Positions 1 to 14,029 of a stretch of 64,000 nucleotides of DNA are shown one piece after another (position 1 is the stretch's first letter; the number at the start of each line of letters is the position of its first letter). A program made the translations under genes and the position numbers. The notes under the pieces were generated by a model. That model had not been told where the DNA came from, made no database searches, and saw only the letters and a program-made list of their open reading frames with translations. This DNA is from Cichorium intybus. Taxonomy: Eukaryota; Streptophyta; Magnoliopsida; Asterales; Asteraceae. The stretch lies in assembly GCA_023525715.1 (NCBI GenBank), contig CM042010.1, positions 78,989,894-79,053,893 on the forward strand, written 5' to 3'.

Positions 1-379
1 TATGGTTCACCGTTGTTCTTGAAATATAGACAACCATACAGACCATACTCAAGTATAGTACAAACTACATAAGGGGCGTATGTAGTCAAGACGGGATTTG
101 TTCCTCTTATGTGTTGAGAGTTAGACATCTAAGGCGCCTGATTGAAAGTTGAACATAAAATGAGAGTGATTAAGATCCATGTCTCATGTTCAACATGATG
201 TCTGTGACAAAGGGATAATTGATAGATAACCTTGTACATCAATTAGAGCCTCGTGCTTATGAAGAATTGGATGTTGTTGAATGGCATTACGTCATGTGCT
301 ATTGGGGGTAGTGAAATGTTGCTAGACGTTTACCACTGTCGATATCATTCTATGATGCAACCTTGTGCAAGTGGGAGAT
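1..379 (+). mobile_element. 3' end of a Ty1/copia-like internal region
   Basis: No open frame is visible. The stretch ends in the purine run aagtgggagat (369-379), which abuts a TGTTAG start at 380, as a polypurine tract abuts a 3' LTR in plant copia elements. It therefore looks like the untranslated tail between pol and the 3' LTR of an element whose body lies left of the window. The assignment rests on the tract and the LTR next to it, not on coding similarity. Confidence 0.55.
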
Positions 380-716
380 TGTTAGTTCTATATGCCCAAG
401 GATGATCATAAAATGATATTACTAATAATACATGATCCTATAGGGTCACACCAACAACAAGTTTGACACCAATTGATCATTTAGAATGTTGAATTTGATT
501 TAACATCAAATGATACTAAACTTGCAATAAAATATTGTAAGTTATTATTATTTGAGGTAAATAATAATAACTCCAATATTAAAGGTTGATTACTAATTCA
601 TATGTGATGAATTAATTAAGCATGATAATTAAATTGTTTAAGTTGTTAAATGATTTAATTGATTTATAAGTAAACCTTTTATTTAATTTAATTGGTAAAT
701 TAAATAAAATATGCAT

Positions 717-808
<92 letters not shown>

Positions 809-1697
809 GTATATATGTATATATGTATATGTTTATATGATTAATAATACATGTTTAAATTGGTTTATTTATGTTATTTATGGCTTAAATGTTATACCAT
901 AAATTAAATGTATAAAGGTTTATTGTTTATAAAACTTGTGAGAAGTTTATAAATAATAAAAGGGTATCTCTCAATTATTTAATTCCTCTTGTTAGGAGCC
1001 GGCCATACATGCTTGAAAAGCATGAGATTGAAAGTAGCAAAAGGCATGAAGGAATCTTGGTATTACCTATGCTTTGACCATGGGAACTTCCACTTTATAT
1101 CATGCTTTCTTCTCTTCTTTTTGTTACTAGTTTTGGCCGTGATTTTTGAGTGTGTATCAACCATTCTTTCATGCAAAAAGATCAGCCATAATACTCCAAA
1201 AACTCTCTCAAGAACACAAGCAAAAAATCGTTTTTTGCTTTGAAGGAAAAGGAGCTTCATCTTGCAAGTTTTGAAGACTAGCATCTAAGGTTGTTCAAGC
1301 TTGTGGTGGATCAACTATAGAGGGATTCTAACTTGATTCCTAGCCATTAAATTTCGTCCATATCAATCCAAGAACAAAGGTTATAATCTTGAACTTAATC
1401 TATGCTTGTTCTTCATCTTATCTCTACATGCATGTAGCATGATCCTCTTGGAATGAAATTCGTGTTCATGATTTTTGCTTCCGTTGCAACTTCAAGTTTT
1501 TGAAACCTATTAAATGAACATGGATTTCCAACAGGCTCAAACCTACAAGTCCACCCTATTAAAAATAAGCATTGATTTTGTTCCTTGCTTATTAATGTAA
1601 ATATAATTGGAAATGGATTAGGATTAGTAAATGTGAATATTAATATGATGTCTGTGTTTGAATTCACTAAGCTTTGTGCTTACGGTTCTCCCTAACA
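380..1697 (+). mobile_element. 3' LTR of a copia-like element
   Basis: The segment starts TGTTAG and ends CTAACA, a perfect 6-bp terminal inverted repeat, and has the polypurine tract directly upstream. A TATA-like run (tataaataataaaaggg) lies near 948. An (AT)n microsatellite sits inside. The partner LTR and one target-site duplication would be outside the window, so the right boundary is inferred from the terminal repeat only. Small open frames inside show no recognisable product. Confidence 0.55.
722..806. repeat. (AT)n microsatellite
   Basis: About 85 bp of nearly pure AT dinucleotide repeat inside the copia-like LTR. Its length is likely to vary between individuals. Confidence 0.95.
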
Positions 1698-1928
1698 TTT
1701 TCAGGTGTTAACATCAAAGAGGCTGAGGCGTGACTTGGAGCATCGGGATGCCACTACTAGAAGGATTTCCATTTTTGAGACATTATCATTATTTTGCTTC
1801 CGCACTTTATTATGTTTATTTTGTCATAAGTTGGTTTTGAGATATTTATCTTTTATAAACTCATAGCATCTTTTTATAAAAGTTGTTTTAAAAGTTCAAA
1901 TATTTTGCGATAATTTTTGGGTGTGACA
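1698..1928 (+). mobile_element. 3' end of a gypsy-type LTR (remnant)
   Basis: The stretch ends TTTGGGTGTGACA and is followed at once by satellite reading gtccataaccc. It holds the motif ttttcaggtg, and the complete Tekay-like LTR at 23976-25425 has a comparable atttcaggta near its own 3' end. I read it as the tail of a plus-strand gypsy LTR into which the copia-like element at its left inserted. The upstream half is outside the window. Confidence 0.4.
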
Positions 1929-4900
1929 GTCCATAACCCATCATAACCCTTCATAATAGTCCATAACCCATCACAACCCTTCATAATGGTCTATAACCCA
2001 ACACAACCCTTTCTATGGTCCATAACCCATCACAACTCTTCATAATTGAGCATAACTTATCAAAACCGCTCATAATGGTCCATAACCCTTCATAATGGTC
2101 CATAACCCATCACAACCTTCATAAAGGTCTGTAACCCATCACAACCCTTAATAATGGTCCATTCCCATAACAACCTTCATAATGGTCCATAACCCATCAC
2201 AACCCTGTATAATGGTCGATAACCCATCACAACTCTTCATAATTGAGCATAACCCATCACAACCCTTCATAATGGTCTATAACCCAACACAACCCTTTCT
2301 ATGGTCCATAACCCATAAAAACACTTCATAATTGACCATAACCTATCACAACCCTTCATAATGGTCAATAACCCATCATAATCCTTGATAATGGTTCATA
2401 ACCCATCACAACCTTGATAATAGTATATATACCATACAACCCTTGATAACGGTCCATAACACATATCAACCCTTCCTAATGGTCCATAGCCCATCACACC
2501 CCTTTCTATGGTCATAACCCATCGTAACCCTGTATAATGGTCCATAACCATAACAACCCTTCACAATGGTCCATAACCCATACAAACCTTCATAATAGTC
2601 AATAACCCATCACAAGCCTTCATAATTAACCATAACCCATCACAACACTTGATAATGGTCCATCACACATCGCATCCCTAGATAATGATCCATAACCACA
2701 ACAACCCTTCATAATGGTCCATAACCCATACAAACCTTCATAATGGTTCATAACCCATCACAACCCTTCATAATGGTCCATAACCCAACACAACCCTTTC
2801 TATGGTCTACAACCCATCACAACTCTTCATAATTGACCATAACCTATCACAACCCTGCATATGGTCCATAACCTATCATAACCCTTCATAGTGGTCCATA
2901 ACGCATCACAACCTTCATAATGGTCCTTAACCCATCACAACCCTTTATAATGGTCCATAATCCAACACAACGTTCATAATGGTCCATAACCCATCACAAC
3001 CCTATATAATTGAGCTACCCATCACAACCCTTCATAATGCTCCATAACCCAAGACAACCTTTTCTATGGTCCATAACCCATAACAACCCTTTATAATTGA
3101 CCATAACCTATCACAACCCTTCATAATGGTCAATAACCCATCATAATCCTTCAAAATGGTTCATAACCCATCACAACCTTCATAATAGTACATAACCCAT
3201 ACAACCCTTCATAACGATCCATAACCCATCACAGCCCTTTCTAATGGTCCATAACCCATCACAACCCTTTCTATGGTCCATAACCCATCGCAACGCTACA
3301 TAATGGTCCATAAACATAACAACCCTTCATAATGGTCCATAACCCATACTAACCTTCATAACAGTCCATAACCCATCACAACCCTTCATAATTAACCATA
3401 ACCCATCACAACCCTTCATAATTGACCATAACCTATCACAATCCTTCATATGGTCCATAACCCAACACAACTCTTACTATCGTCCACAACCCATCACAAC
3501 CCTTCATAATTAACCAGCATCCATCACAACACTTCATAATGGTCCATAACCCATCGCAACCCTGCATAATGGTCCATAACCATAATAACCCTTCATAATT
3601 GTCCATAACGCGTACAAACCATCATCATGGACCATAACATATCACAACCCTTCATTTGTCCATAACCCATCACAACCCTTCATAATGCTCCATAACCCAA
3701 CACAACGCTTTCTATGGTCCATAACCCATGACAACTCTTTATAATTGAGCATAACCCATCACAACCCTACATACCCAACACAACCATTTCTATGGTCGAT
3801 AACCCATAACAACCCTTCATAATTAACCATAACATATCACAACCCTTCATAATGGTCAATAACCCATCTTAATCCTTCATAATGGTTCATAACCCATCAC
3901 AACCTTTATAATAGTACATTACCCATACAACCCTTCATAAGGGTCCATAACCCATCACAGCCCTTTCTAATGGTCCATAACCCATCACAACCCTTTCTAT
4001 GGTCCATAACCCATCGCAACGCTACATAATGGTCCATAACCATAACAACCCTTCATAATGGTCCATAACCCATACTAACCTTCATAACAGTCTATAACCC
4101 ATCACAACCCTTCATAATTGACCATAACCCATCACAATCCTTCCTTTGGTCCATAACCCAGCACAACCCTTACTATGGTCCATAACCTATCACAACCCTT
4201 CATAATTAACCATAATCCATCACAACACTTCATAATGGTCCATAACCCATCGCAACCCTGCATAATTGTCCATAACCATAATAACCCTTCATAATTGTCC
4301 ATAACGCATACTGGTTTCATCATCATGGTCCATAACCTATCACAACCCTTCATAATGGTCCATAACCCATAACAACCCTTCATAATGGTCGATAACCCAA
4401 CACAACGCTTTCTATGGTCCATAACCGATCACAACTCTTCATAATTGACCATAACCTATCAAAACCCCTCATAATGGTCCATAACCCATAATAACCCTTC
4501 ATAGTGGTCCATAACCCATGACAACCTTCATAATGGTCCATAACCCATCACAACCCTTTATAATGGTCTATAACCCATAAAACCCTTCATAATGGTCCGT
4601 AAATCATCACAACCCTTTGTAATAGTCCATAACCCATCACAACCCTTCATAATTAAACATAACCCATCACAGACCTTCATATTGGTCCATAACCCAACAT
4701 AACCCTTTCTATGCTCCATAACCCATAACAACCCTTCATAATTGACCATAACCTATCACAACCCTTCATAATGGTCAATAACCCATCATAATCCTTGATA
4801 ATGGTTCATAACCCATCTCTACCTTCATAATAGTACATAACCCATACAACCCTTCATAACAGTCCATAACCATCACAACACTTTCTAATGGTCCATAACC

Positions 4901-7900
4901 CATCACAACCCTTTATACGGTCCATAACCCATCGCAAACCTGCAGAATTGTCCATAACCATAACAACCCTTCATAATGGACCATAACCCATACAAACCTT
5001 CATAACAGTCCATAACCCATCACAACCCTTCATAATTGACCATAACCCATCATAACCCTTCATAATTGACCATAACCCATCATAACCCTTCCTATGGTCT
5101 ATAACCCAGCACAACCCTTTCTATGGTCCATAACCCATCACGACACTTCATATTTAGCCATAACCCATCACAACACTTCATAATGGTCCAACACCCAATG
5201 CAACCCTGCATAATGGTCCATAACCATAACAACCCTTCGTAATTGTCGATAACCCATACAAACCTTCATCATGGTCCATAACCCATCATAACCCTTCATA
5301 ATGGTCCATAACCCATCACAACCCTTCATAATGGTCTATAACCCAACACAGCACTTTCTATAGTCCATATCCCATCACAACTCTTCATAATTGACCCTAA
5401 CTTATCAAAACCCTTCATAATGGTCCATAACCCTTCATAGTGGTCCATAACCCATCACAACCTTCATAATGGTCTGTTACCCATCACAACCCTTAATAAT
5501 GGTCCATTCCCATAACAACCTTCATAATGGTCCGTAACCCATCACAACCTTCGTAATGGTCCATAACCCATCACAACCCTTTATAATGGTCCATAACCTA
5601 TCACAACCCTTCATAATTGAGCATAACCCATCACAACCCTTCATACCCAACACAACCTTTTCTATGGTCGATAACCCATAACAACCCTTCATAATTGACC
5701 ATAACATATCAGAACCGTTCATAATGGTCAATAACCCATCTTAATCCTTCATAATGGTTCATAACCCATCACAACCTTCATAATAGTACATTACCCATAC
5801 AACCCTTCATAACGGTCCATAACCCATCACAGCCCTTTCTAATGGTCGATAACCCATCACAACCCTTTCTATGGTCCATAACCCATCGCAACCCTACATA
5901 ATGGTCCATAACCATAACAACCCTTCATAATGGTCCATAACCCATAACAACCCTTCATAATGGTCGATAACCCAACACAACGCTTTCTATGGTCCATAAC
6001 CGATCACAACTCTTCATAATTGACCATAACCTATCAAAACCCCTCATAATGGCCCATAACCCATAATAACCCTTCATAGTGGTACATAACCCATGACAAC
6101 CTTCATAATGGTCCATAACCCATCACAACCCTTTATAATGGTCTATAACCCATAAAACCCTTTATAATGGTCCGTAACTCATCACAACCCTTTGTAATAG
6201 TCCATAACCCATCACAACCCTTCACAATTAAACATAACCCATCACAGACCTTCATATTGGTCCATAACCCAACACAACCCTTTCTATGGTCCATAACCCA
6301 TAACAACCCTTCATAATTGACCATAACCTATCACAACCCTTCATAATGGTCAATAACCCATCATAATCCTTGATAATGGTTCATAACCCATCTCTACCTT
6401 CATAATAGTACATAACCCATACAACCCTTCATAACAGTACATAACCATCACAACCCTTTCTAATGGTCCATAACCCATCACAACCCTTTATACGGTCCAT
6501 AACCCATCGCAAACCTGCAGAATTGTCCATAACCATAACAACCCTTCATAATGGACCATAACCCATACAAACCTTCATAACAGTCCATAACCCATCACAA
6601 CCCTTCATAATTGACCATAACCCATCATAACCCTTCATAATTGACCATAACCCATCATAACCCTTCCTATGGTCTATAACCCAGCACAACCCTCTCTATG
6701 GTCCATAACCCATCACAACCCTTCATAATTAACCATAACCCATCACAACACTTCATAATGGTCCATCACCCAATGCAACCCTGCATAATGGTCCATAACC
6801 ATAACAACCCTTCGTAATTGTCCATAACCCATACAAACCTTTATCATGGTCCATAACCCATCATAACCCTTCATAATGGTCCATAACCCATCACAACCCT
6901 TCATAATGGTCTATAACCCAACACAACACTTTCTATGGTCCATAACCCATCACAACTCTTCATAATTGACCATAACTTATCAAAGCCCTTCATAATGGTC
7001 CATAACCCTTCATAGTGGTCCATAACCCATCACAACCTTCATAATGGTCTATTACCCATCACAACCCTTAATAATGGTCCATTCCCATAACAACCTTCAT
7101 AATGGTCCATAACCCATCACAACCTTTATAATGGTCCATAACCCATCACAACCCTTTATAATGGTCCATAACCCATCACAACCCTTCATAATTGAGCATA
7201 ACCCATCATAACCCTTCATACCCAACACAACCTTTTCTATGGTCGATAACCCATAACAACCCTTCATAATTGACCATAACATATCAGAACCCTTCATAAT
7301 GGTCAATAACCCATCTTAATCCTTCATAATGGTTCATAACCCATCACAACCTTCATAATAGTACATTACCCATACAACCCTTCATAACGGTCCATAACCT
7401 ATCACAGCCCTTTCTAATGGTCCATAACCCATCACAACCCTTTCTATGGTCCATAACCCATCGCAACCCTACATAATGGTCCATAACCATAACAACCCTT
7501 CATAATGGTCCATAACCCATACTAACCTTCATAATAGTCTATAACCCATCACAAGCCTTCATAATTGACCATAACCCATCACAATCCTTCCTATGGTCCA
7601 TAACCCAGCACAACCCTTACTATGGTCCATAACCCATCACAACCCTTCATAATTAACCATAATCCATCACAACACTTCATAATGGTCCATAACCCATCGC
7701 AACCCTGCATAATTGTCCATAACCATAATAACCATTCATAATTGTCCATAACGCATACTGGTTTCATCATCATGGTCTATAACCCATCACAACCCTTCAT
7801 AATGGTCCATAACCCATAACAACTCTTCGTAATGGTCGATAACCCAACACAACGCTTTCTATGGTCCATAACCGATCACAACTCTTCATAATTGACCATA

Positions 7901-9256
7901 ACCTATCAAAACCCCTCATAATGGTCCATAACCCATAATAACCCTTCATAGTGGTCCATAACCCATGACAACCTTCATAATGGTCCATAACCCATCACAA
8001 CCCTTTATAATGGTCCATAACCCATAAAACCCTTCATAATGGTCCATAACCCATCACAACCCTTTGTAATAGTCCATAACCCATCACAACCCTTCATAAT
8101 TAAACATAACCCATCATAGACCTTCATATTGGTCCATAACCTAACACAACCCTTTCTATGGTCCATAACCCATAACAACCCTTCATAATTGACCATAACC
8201 TATCACAACCCTTCATAATGGTCAATAACCCATCATAATCCTTGATAATGGTTCATAAACCATCTCTACCTTTATAATAGTACATAACCCATACAACCCT
8301 TCATAACAGTCCATAACCATCACAACCCTTTCTAATGGTCCATAACCCATCACAACCCTTTATACGGTCCATAACCCCTCGCAAACCTGTAGAATTGTCC
8401 ATAACCATAACAACCCTTCATAATGGACCATAACCCATACAAACCTTCATAACAGTCCATAACCCATCACAACCCTTCATAATTGACCATAACCCTTCAT
8501 AATTGACCATAACCTATCATAACCCTTCCTATGGCCTATAACCCAGCACAACCCTTTCTATGGTCCATAACCCATCACAACCCTTCATAATTAACCATAA
8601 CCCATCACAACACTTCATAATGGTCCATCACCCAATGCAACCCTGCATAATGGTCCATAACCATAACAACCCTTCGTAATTGTCCATAACCCATACAAAC
8701 CTTCATCATGGTCCATAACCCATCATAACCCTTCATAATGGTCCATAACCCATCACAACCCTTCATAATGGTCTATAACCCAACACAACCCTTTCTATGG
8801 TCCATAACCCATCACAACTCTTCATAATTGACCATAACTTATCAAAACCCCTCATAATGGTCCATAACCCTTCATAGTGGTCCATAACCCATCACAACCT
8901 TCATAATGGTCTGTTACCCATCACAACCCTTAATAATGGTCCATTCCCATAACAACCTTCATAATTGTCCATAACCCATCACAACCCTTTATAATGGTCC
9001 ATAACCCATCACAACCCTTTATAATTGAGCATAACCCATCACAACCCTTCGTAATTGTCCATAACACAACACAACCCTTTCTATGGTCCATAACCCATAA
9101 CAACACTTTATAATTGACCATAACCTATCACAACCCTTCATAATGGTCAGTAACCCATCATAATCCTTGATAATTGTTCATAACCCATCACAACCTTCAT
9201 AATAGTACATAAACCATACAACCCTTGATAAGGGTCCATAACCCATAACAACCTTC
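1929..9256. repeat. ~30-bp satellite array, block 1
   Basis: More than two hundred tandem copies of a ~30-bp unit built from the half-motifs AACCCATCACAACCC and TTCATAATGGTCCAT. Common variants are a shortened ttctatgg form, attgacc or attaacc in place of atggtcc, and 29- or 31-bp units. No gene is present. Several minus-strand open frames of 60-120 codons arise only because 30 is divisible by three and one frame of the unit lacks stops; they encode a repeating peptide close to GLWTIMKGCD. Higher-order periodicity is described separately. Confidence 0.97.
4558..8196. repeat. Higher-order satellite repeat, ~1575-bp and longer periods
   Basis: Unusual unit variants recur at fixed spacing. The ggtct[g/a]ttaccc variant is at about 5471, 7046 and 8908, with a related form at 2126. 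The ctggtttcatcatcatgg variant is at 4311 and 7758, with a close relative at 20141. Equivalent unit strings start at 4558, 6133 and 8005. Spacings are 1575 and about 1865-1872 bp, and 3447 for the sum, so blocks of about 52 units were duplicated as wholes. Confidence 0.8.
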
Positions 9257-9906
9257 TGCAAATCTATGAACTAAAATCCTAAGTTCACATGCAACCTAGA
9301 TTGGATCTATGTTTTCTAACTTTGAACATATAATAAAATCCCTGAAGGCCAAACAAAAATTACCAAAAAGAAATAAAGAAGAAAAACTAACCTTTTGATC
9401 CTTAGATCTCTTGGAAGTAAGCACCACAACTATCGTGCCTCTAATGGCTCCAGGTGATAAGCAATAAGGAGTATAACTGTCTTATTTAAGATCCTGATAT
9501 GATTAGACTTTTATCATATAACTGAATCTACTTATCACTGCCATAAATTATGGCAATACCTATTAAGGAATGCGAAACCCTAAGCCCTTAGGCCCCAATT
9601 TCGTCCAAACACATATGGGCAACCCTAATTGTCTATTGCTCAACTATTGAACAATTACAATTCAGCCCCTACACTTTTAATTAATCTCAAAATTAATTTC
9701 AATTAATTTTTGATCAATTATTAATTAAATATTATGATTTCTAATTAATATATTATTCTCATAATATATTAACAAATTATATTTCTCTCTCTCTCTTTAA
9801 GTTATCTTGTCCTCTGCTAGGTTTTGAGGGCAACCCAAAAGGACTGTGCTGCCATCAATCAAGTATATTCCTAAATTATAGTCATGGCTTAGACACCTAA
9901 TCCAAC
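9257..9906 (-). mobile_element. 3' LTR of the decayed copia element
   Basis: It runs TGCAAATC to CCAACA on the plus strand, so it begins TGTTGG on the element's own strand. Compared with the right LTR it lacks a ~100-bp piece (the right LTR's segment from cacacccagaacc through ttatttatag) that carries the TATA box. It keeps a ~40-bp stretch near 9490-9530 that the right LTR has lost. The missing piece is found displaced at 10933-11033. Confidence 0.85.
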
Positions 9907-12515
9907 AGTCTCCCACTTGGATAAGTCTATGACAAGAATTCAATATAAATTCTAAATTGACCAGCAAATTGTAGCTTCCAAAAGCACGTTGCCGAACTCT
10001 GACCCAGTCAGTTCTGTCCATAGATAAGTGATCATATGATCCTCCGTCCAATAAGATATTTCCGGACAAGAGACATGGATTGAGATCAATCTCCATCCGA
10101 TACTCTGTTTCCCGACTTCCAATTCTACTTATGACTTTAATATTAAGACTTCTAATTGAACACATCATTTCAGTCTTGCCTGGCCAGCACTTTAGTCAAC
10201 TTCAAAATCATCGAGAGGCCTACATATATCTGTTTTCCATCAGGGTCAAGGAATGAATAAGCTTCGACTCATATGCTTGTGTCTTTTACTCATCAAAATC
10301 GTACACAACAATATGTTTTAAAACATCGAGTTACCGATGCGTTTATGCATTATCAATGCACAACCGACTTGTAAATTTCAACTCATATGTCTCCGCTTCA
10401 AGACCATAAGATATTATCGTCTCAAAATAGATCGTGATATAATCCATGAAACAATTCTTTGAGAGTGGGTTTATCCAATACTCAAATATCCATTTCTAAG
10501 TACTCATGAACGTTGTAGCAATCCTGTTGCTATGTCTAACTCCACAGACAATCTACAAACCAATTCATGACAGTCTTGATTCAATACTTACTTCCCAAAG
10601 TATGAGCGACTGTGGACCTTTTGAATAATTAAATTATTCGGGAAGTAAAACATGCAAAAGCGAAGCATAAAATCTGACTGGCAGCTACTCCTGCTTATTA
10701 CCAGGTCTCTACGAGGTAATCACCAAGTCGGATCTATCATAAAACTATTATCGGTTTCTTATTTTCTTTTAAACTTTCAATTCAAATTTCATATCTCTGT
10801 CTACATGAACATTTCATTCTTTCTATGTATCCTAGTGTCTCACACTCATACACTTAATTGAAGATGATCCAATCGGATACTCTTCCGATGATATCTCAAT
10901 TTGTCATTCTGTCGTGCTCTCCTGCTACTCCACACCCAGAACCAAGCAAGGAAGAAAACAAGAGAGGAGAAGGATAGAAACCCTTAGAATTTCGTGGCTT
11001 ATGAGGTGTGGAGGATGCCTTTATTTATAGCCTCCAGGTGATAAGCAATAAGGTGTATAACTGTCTTATTTAAGATCCTGATATGATTAGACTTTTTTCA
11101 TATAATTGAATCTACTAATCACTGCCATAAATTATGCCAATAGCCATTAAGGAATGCGAAACCCTAAGCCCTTAGGCCCCAATTTCGTCCAAACCCATAT
11201 GGGCAACCCTAATTGTCTATTGCTCAACTATTGAACAATTACAATTCAGCCCCTGCACTTTTAATTAATCCAATTAATCCCAAAATTAATTTCAATTAAT
11301 GTCTGATCAATTATTAATTAAATATTATCATTTCTAATTAATATATTATTCTCATAATATATTAACAAATCATATTTCTCTCTCTCTCTTTAAGTTATCT
11401 TATCCTTTGCTAGGTTTTGAGGGCAACCCAAAAGGACTGTGCTGCCATCAATCAAGTATATTCCTAAATTATAGTCATGGCTTAGACACCTAATCCAACA
11501 GTCTCCCACTTGGATAAGTCTATGACACGAATTCAATATAGCTTCTAAATTGACCAGCAAATTGTAGCTTCCAAAAGCACGTTGCCGAACTCTGACCCAG
11601 TCAGTTCTGTCTATAGATAAGTGATTATATGATCCTCCGTCCAACAAGATATTTCCGGACATGAGACATGGATTGAGATCAATCTCCGTCCGATACTCTG
11701 TTTCCCGACTTCCAATTCTGCTTATGACTTTAAGACTTCTAATTGAACACATCATTTCAGTCTTGGCTGGCCAGTACTTTAGTCAACTTCAAAATCATCG
11801 AGAGGCCTACAGATATCTGTTTTCCATCAGGGTCAAGGAATGAATAAGCTTCGACTCATATGCTTGTGTCTTTTACTCATCAAAATCGCACACAACAATA
11901 TGTTTTAAAACATCGAGTTACCGATGCGTTTATGCATTATCAATGCACAACCGACTTGTAAATTTCAACTCATATGTCTCAGCTTCAAGACCATAAGATA
12001 TTATCGTCTCAAAATAGATCGTGATATAATCCATGAAGCAATTCTTTGAGAGTGGGTTTATCCAATACTCAAATATCCATTTCTAAGTACTCATGAACGT
12101 TGTAGCAATCCTGTTGCTATGTCTAACTCCTCAGACAATTTACAAACCAATTCATGATAGTCTTGATTCAATACCTACTTCCAAAAGTATGAGCGACTGT
12201 GGACCTTTTGAATAATTAAATTATTCGGGAAGTAAAACATGTAAAAGCGAAACATAAAATCTGACTGGCAGCTACTCCTGCTTATTACCAGGTCTCCACG
12301 AGGTAATCACCAAGTCGGATCTATCATAAAACTATTATCAATTTCTTATTTTCTTTTAAACTTTCAATTCAAATTTCATATCTCTGTCTACATGAACTTT
12401 TCATTCTTTCTATGTATCCTAGTGTCTCACACTCATACACTTAATTGCAGATGATCCAATCAGATACTCTTTCGATAATATCTCAATTTGTCATTCTGTC
12501 GTGCTCTCCTGCTAC
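9447..12515 (-). repeat. ~1.5-kb tandem duplication with an embedded partial LTR
   Basis: Sequence from ccaggtgataagc at ~9448 through tgctactcc at ~10932 is repeated, with few mismatches, from ~11034 to ~12515. Between the copies lies the LTR piece missing from the left LTR, so 10933-11500 is a partial LTR (TATA side plus the CCAACA end), again followed by the polypurine tract. Each copy holds the end of one LTR and about 1 kb of adjoining internal region. I see no coding frame in either copy; mirror-image open frames near 9797-10168 and 11390-11755 arise because both copies share the same non-coding sequence. Confidence 0.85.
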
Positions 12516-12597
12516 TCCATTCCGGTGACGCATACTGTGTCTTCCCATGGTTCCTGGGGTCTTTAGTCTACATGACTGCACCCTAAGGCTATTCCGA

Positions 12598-12643
12598 GGT
12601 GTTATGATGTGCCGATGAACCACACGCGCTCCATCAGAATACC
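12598..12643. other. Palindromic cassette 1 with shared centre
   Basis: Left arm ggtgttatgatg (12598-12609) and right arm catcagaatacc (12632-12643) are inverted repeats with two mismatches. Between them is TGCCGATGAACCACACGCG followed by CTC (12610-12631), a variant of the centre shared with three other cassettes in this element. Confidence 0.65.
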
Positions 12644-12999
12644 AACAAAACTCTTTAACCATGAAGTCCAATAGCACCACGTCCTGATGTAAATAATTAC
12701 CGATTTAAAACTCTTTTCAAATTCTTACTGTCACATTCACCCTAATCATTTCCCAATGATTTCTCACGTGTGTTCAAACAATCCATCCAGTACTCTTAGC
12801 CAGATTATATCCTGAATCCAACTTACTATGCTCTAATCATTAAGTCATTAGGACATGTTTATGACACTTCTGATCGATCCAAGAAGCTCGTGGAATCCGG
12901 TGTAATCTTATTCCAAACCCTTTCGGAATCTAGAGATTACCTGTGTCACGACTTTTGAGAAAACTATTTCCTTTCGGAGACTTTTTCTCGTGCATCTTG

Positions 13000-13560
13000 A
13001 ATCTTATCAAGATCATGCTTACAATGGCTAGGTCTATACTGATGATTTCATCTATCCGATAGACGTTTGTAAACTACGTGAGTATGTTGCACCTTCTTTA
13101 TATCTCTCATGCCAACTCATCACACTTTGTAATGATAGGAAACTCCTTTCCTGCGGCTATGCATCTTGAATCTTATGAAGATCATATTGGTAGAGTTTAT
13201 GATCTATCTCATAGATGTTCACAACCACTTGAGTACGCTGTATCTCTATTAAGTCTTTCATAATGAATCATCTCTTAATGTCAAATCATTACACTTTGTA
13301 ATGATAAGAGATGTTTCCTAGAAACAATATGCAACCAACATACAGTCATAGGCAGATAACAACGATACTCCCACTGGCTTTGACTCTTTCGGACTATTCA
13401 CAAAATCCAAACCTTTTTGCACATTTTGAGAATCTGAAACCTTTCTGACATAGTTATGGGAATCTTTCAGGCTATTCACAAAATCCAAACTTTTTGGCAC
13501 ATTTTGAGAATCCGAATATCCTTTCTTGCAAGGTGCTCGTGGGATGAATCCCGGGGCCAC
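13000..13560 (-). pseudogene. Copia reverse transcriptase remnant
   Basis: On the minus strand, translated fragments resemble the copia RT region around the catalytic YVDD box. One stretch near 13320-13370 reads roughly SGSIVV..LYVG.ILFLGN, where functional copies have an LYVDDIL core. It is followed by FIMKDL.E (near 13240-13270), which matches the FSMKDLGE region. The frame is broken by stops and shifts. Two internal duplications are visible: a ~78-bp direct repeat (13394 and 13472, ctattcacaaaatccaaac) and a diverged ~170-bp one (12991 and 13161, gcatcttgaatcttat). It cannot encode an enzyme. The assignment is by eye from short motifs. Confidence 0.5.
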
Positions 13561-13575
13561 GTACCTTCTGTATTG

Positions 13576-13650
13576 GCATGCTCTTTGTGAGTCCCTATTT
13601 ATGTGCCGGTAATCCACACGTGCTCCACTAACGACTCACAATGTGCCATG
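13576..13650. other. Palindromic cassette 2 with shared centre
   Basis: Left arm holds gcatg, four bases, then ttgtgagtc; the right arm holds gactcacaa then gcc, catgc, so they pair over about 14 bp with a small internal loop. The centre is tgccggtaatccacacgtg followed by ctc (13604-13625). The arms are unrelated to those of the other three cassettes. Confidence 0.7.
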
Positions 13651-14029
13651 CAGTATCCTCTCGGATTTCATCTTCTATTGAGAGTGCTTCTCTCGGAATC
13701 AATTGCTTGACTCTGAGTATCGTCTCACTCAACCAGATGTTCTGTCAATTCATTTCTATCTATGTCGTTTTCTTTTGATGATTCAATTACTCCCATTGGT
13801 TTTTAGACCAGGTGTAAAATCAATCAAATTTCCACATAGACTGTGTCTCGCCCTAAGGTTCTCTTGTTTGGCAGCAACCAGGCTCACCAATGCTTCCAAG
13901 TAGTCAGATTGCTAATCCGTACCAACTTTAGTGTTTTACCACTAATCAGTATGTCACCCAGATCATCATACCTTATGACGGTGTCCAGTACTACTGGTTA
14001 AGAGAATGGTATGTTAGGTTTAACAAAAA

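Noticed and set aside
4132..9121. Many minus-strand open frames of 60-100 codons with a repeating GLWTIMKGCD-like peptide
   Set aside because: They follow from a 30-bp unit with one stop-free frame. They start and stop wherever unit-length variants change the frame, and there is no promoter or constant start.
1929..9256. CRISPR-like array of ~30-bp repeats
   Set aside because: The repeats are contiguous with no unique spacers and sit in a plant retrotransposon landscape; this is a satellite.
9797..11755. Two similar minus-strand frames of ~120 codons (9797-10168, 11390-11755)
   Set aside because: They are the same non-coding LTR-adjacent sequence seen twice because of the tandem duplication; they cross the LTR boundary and polypurine tract.
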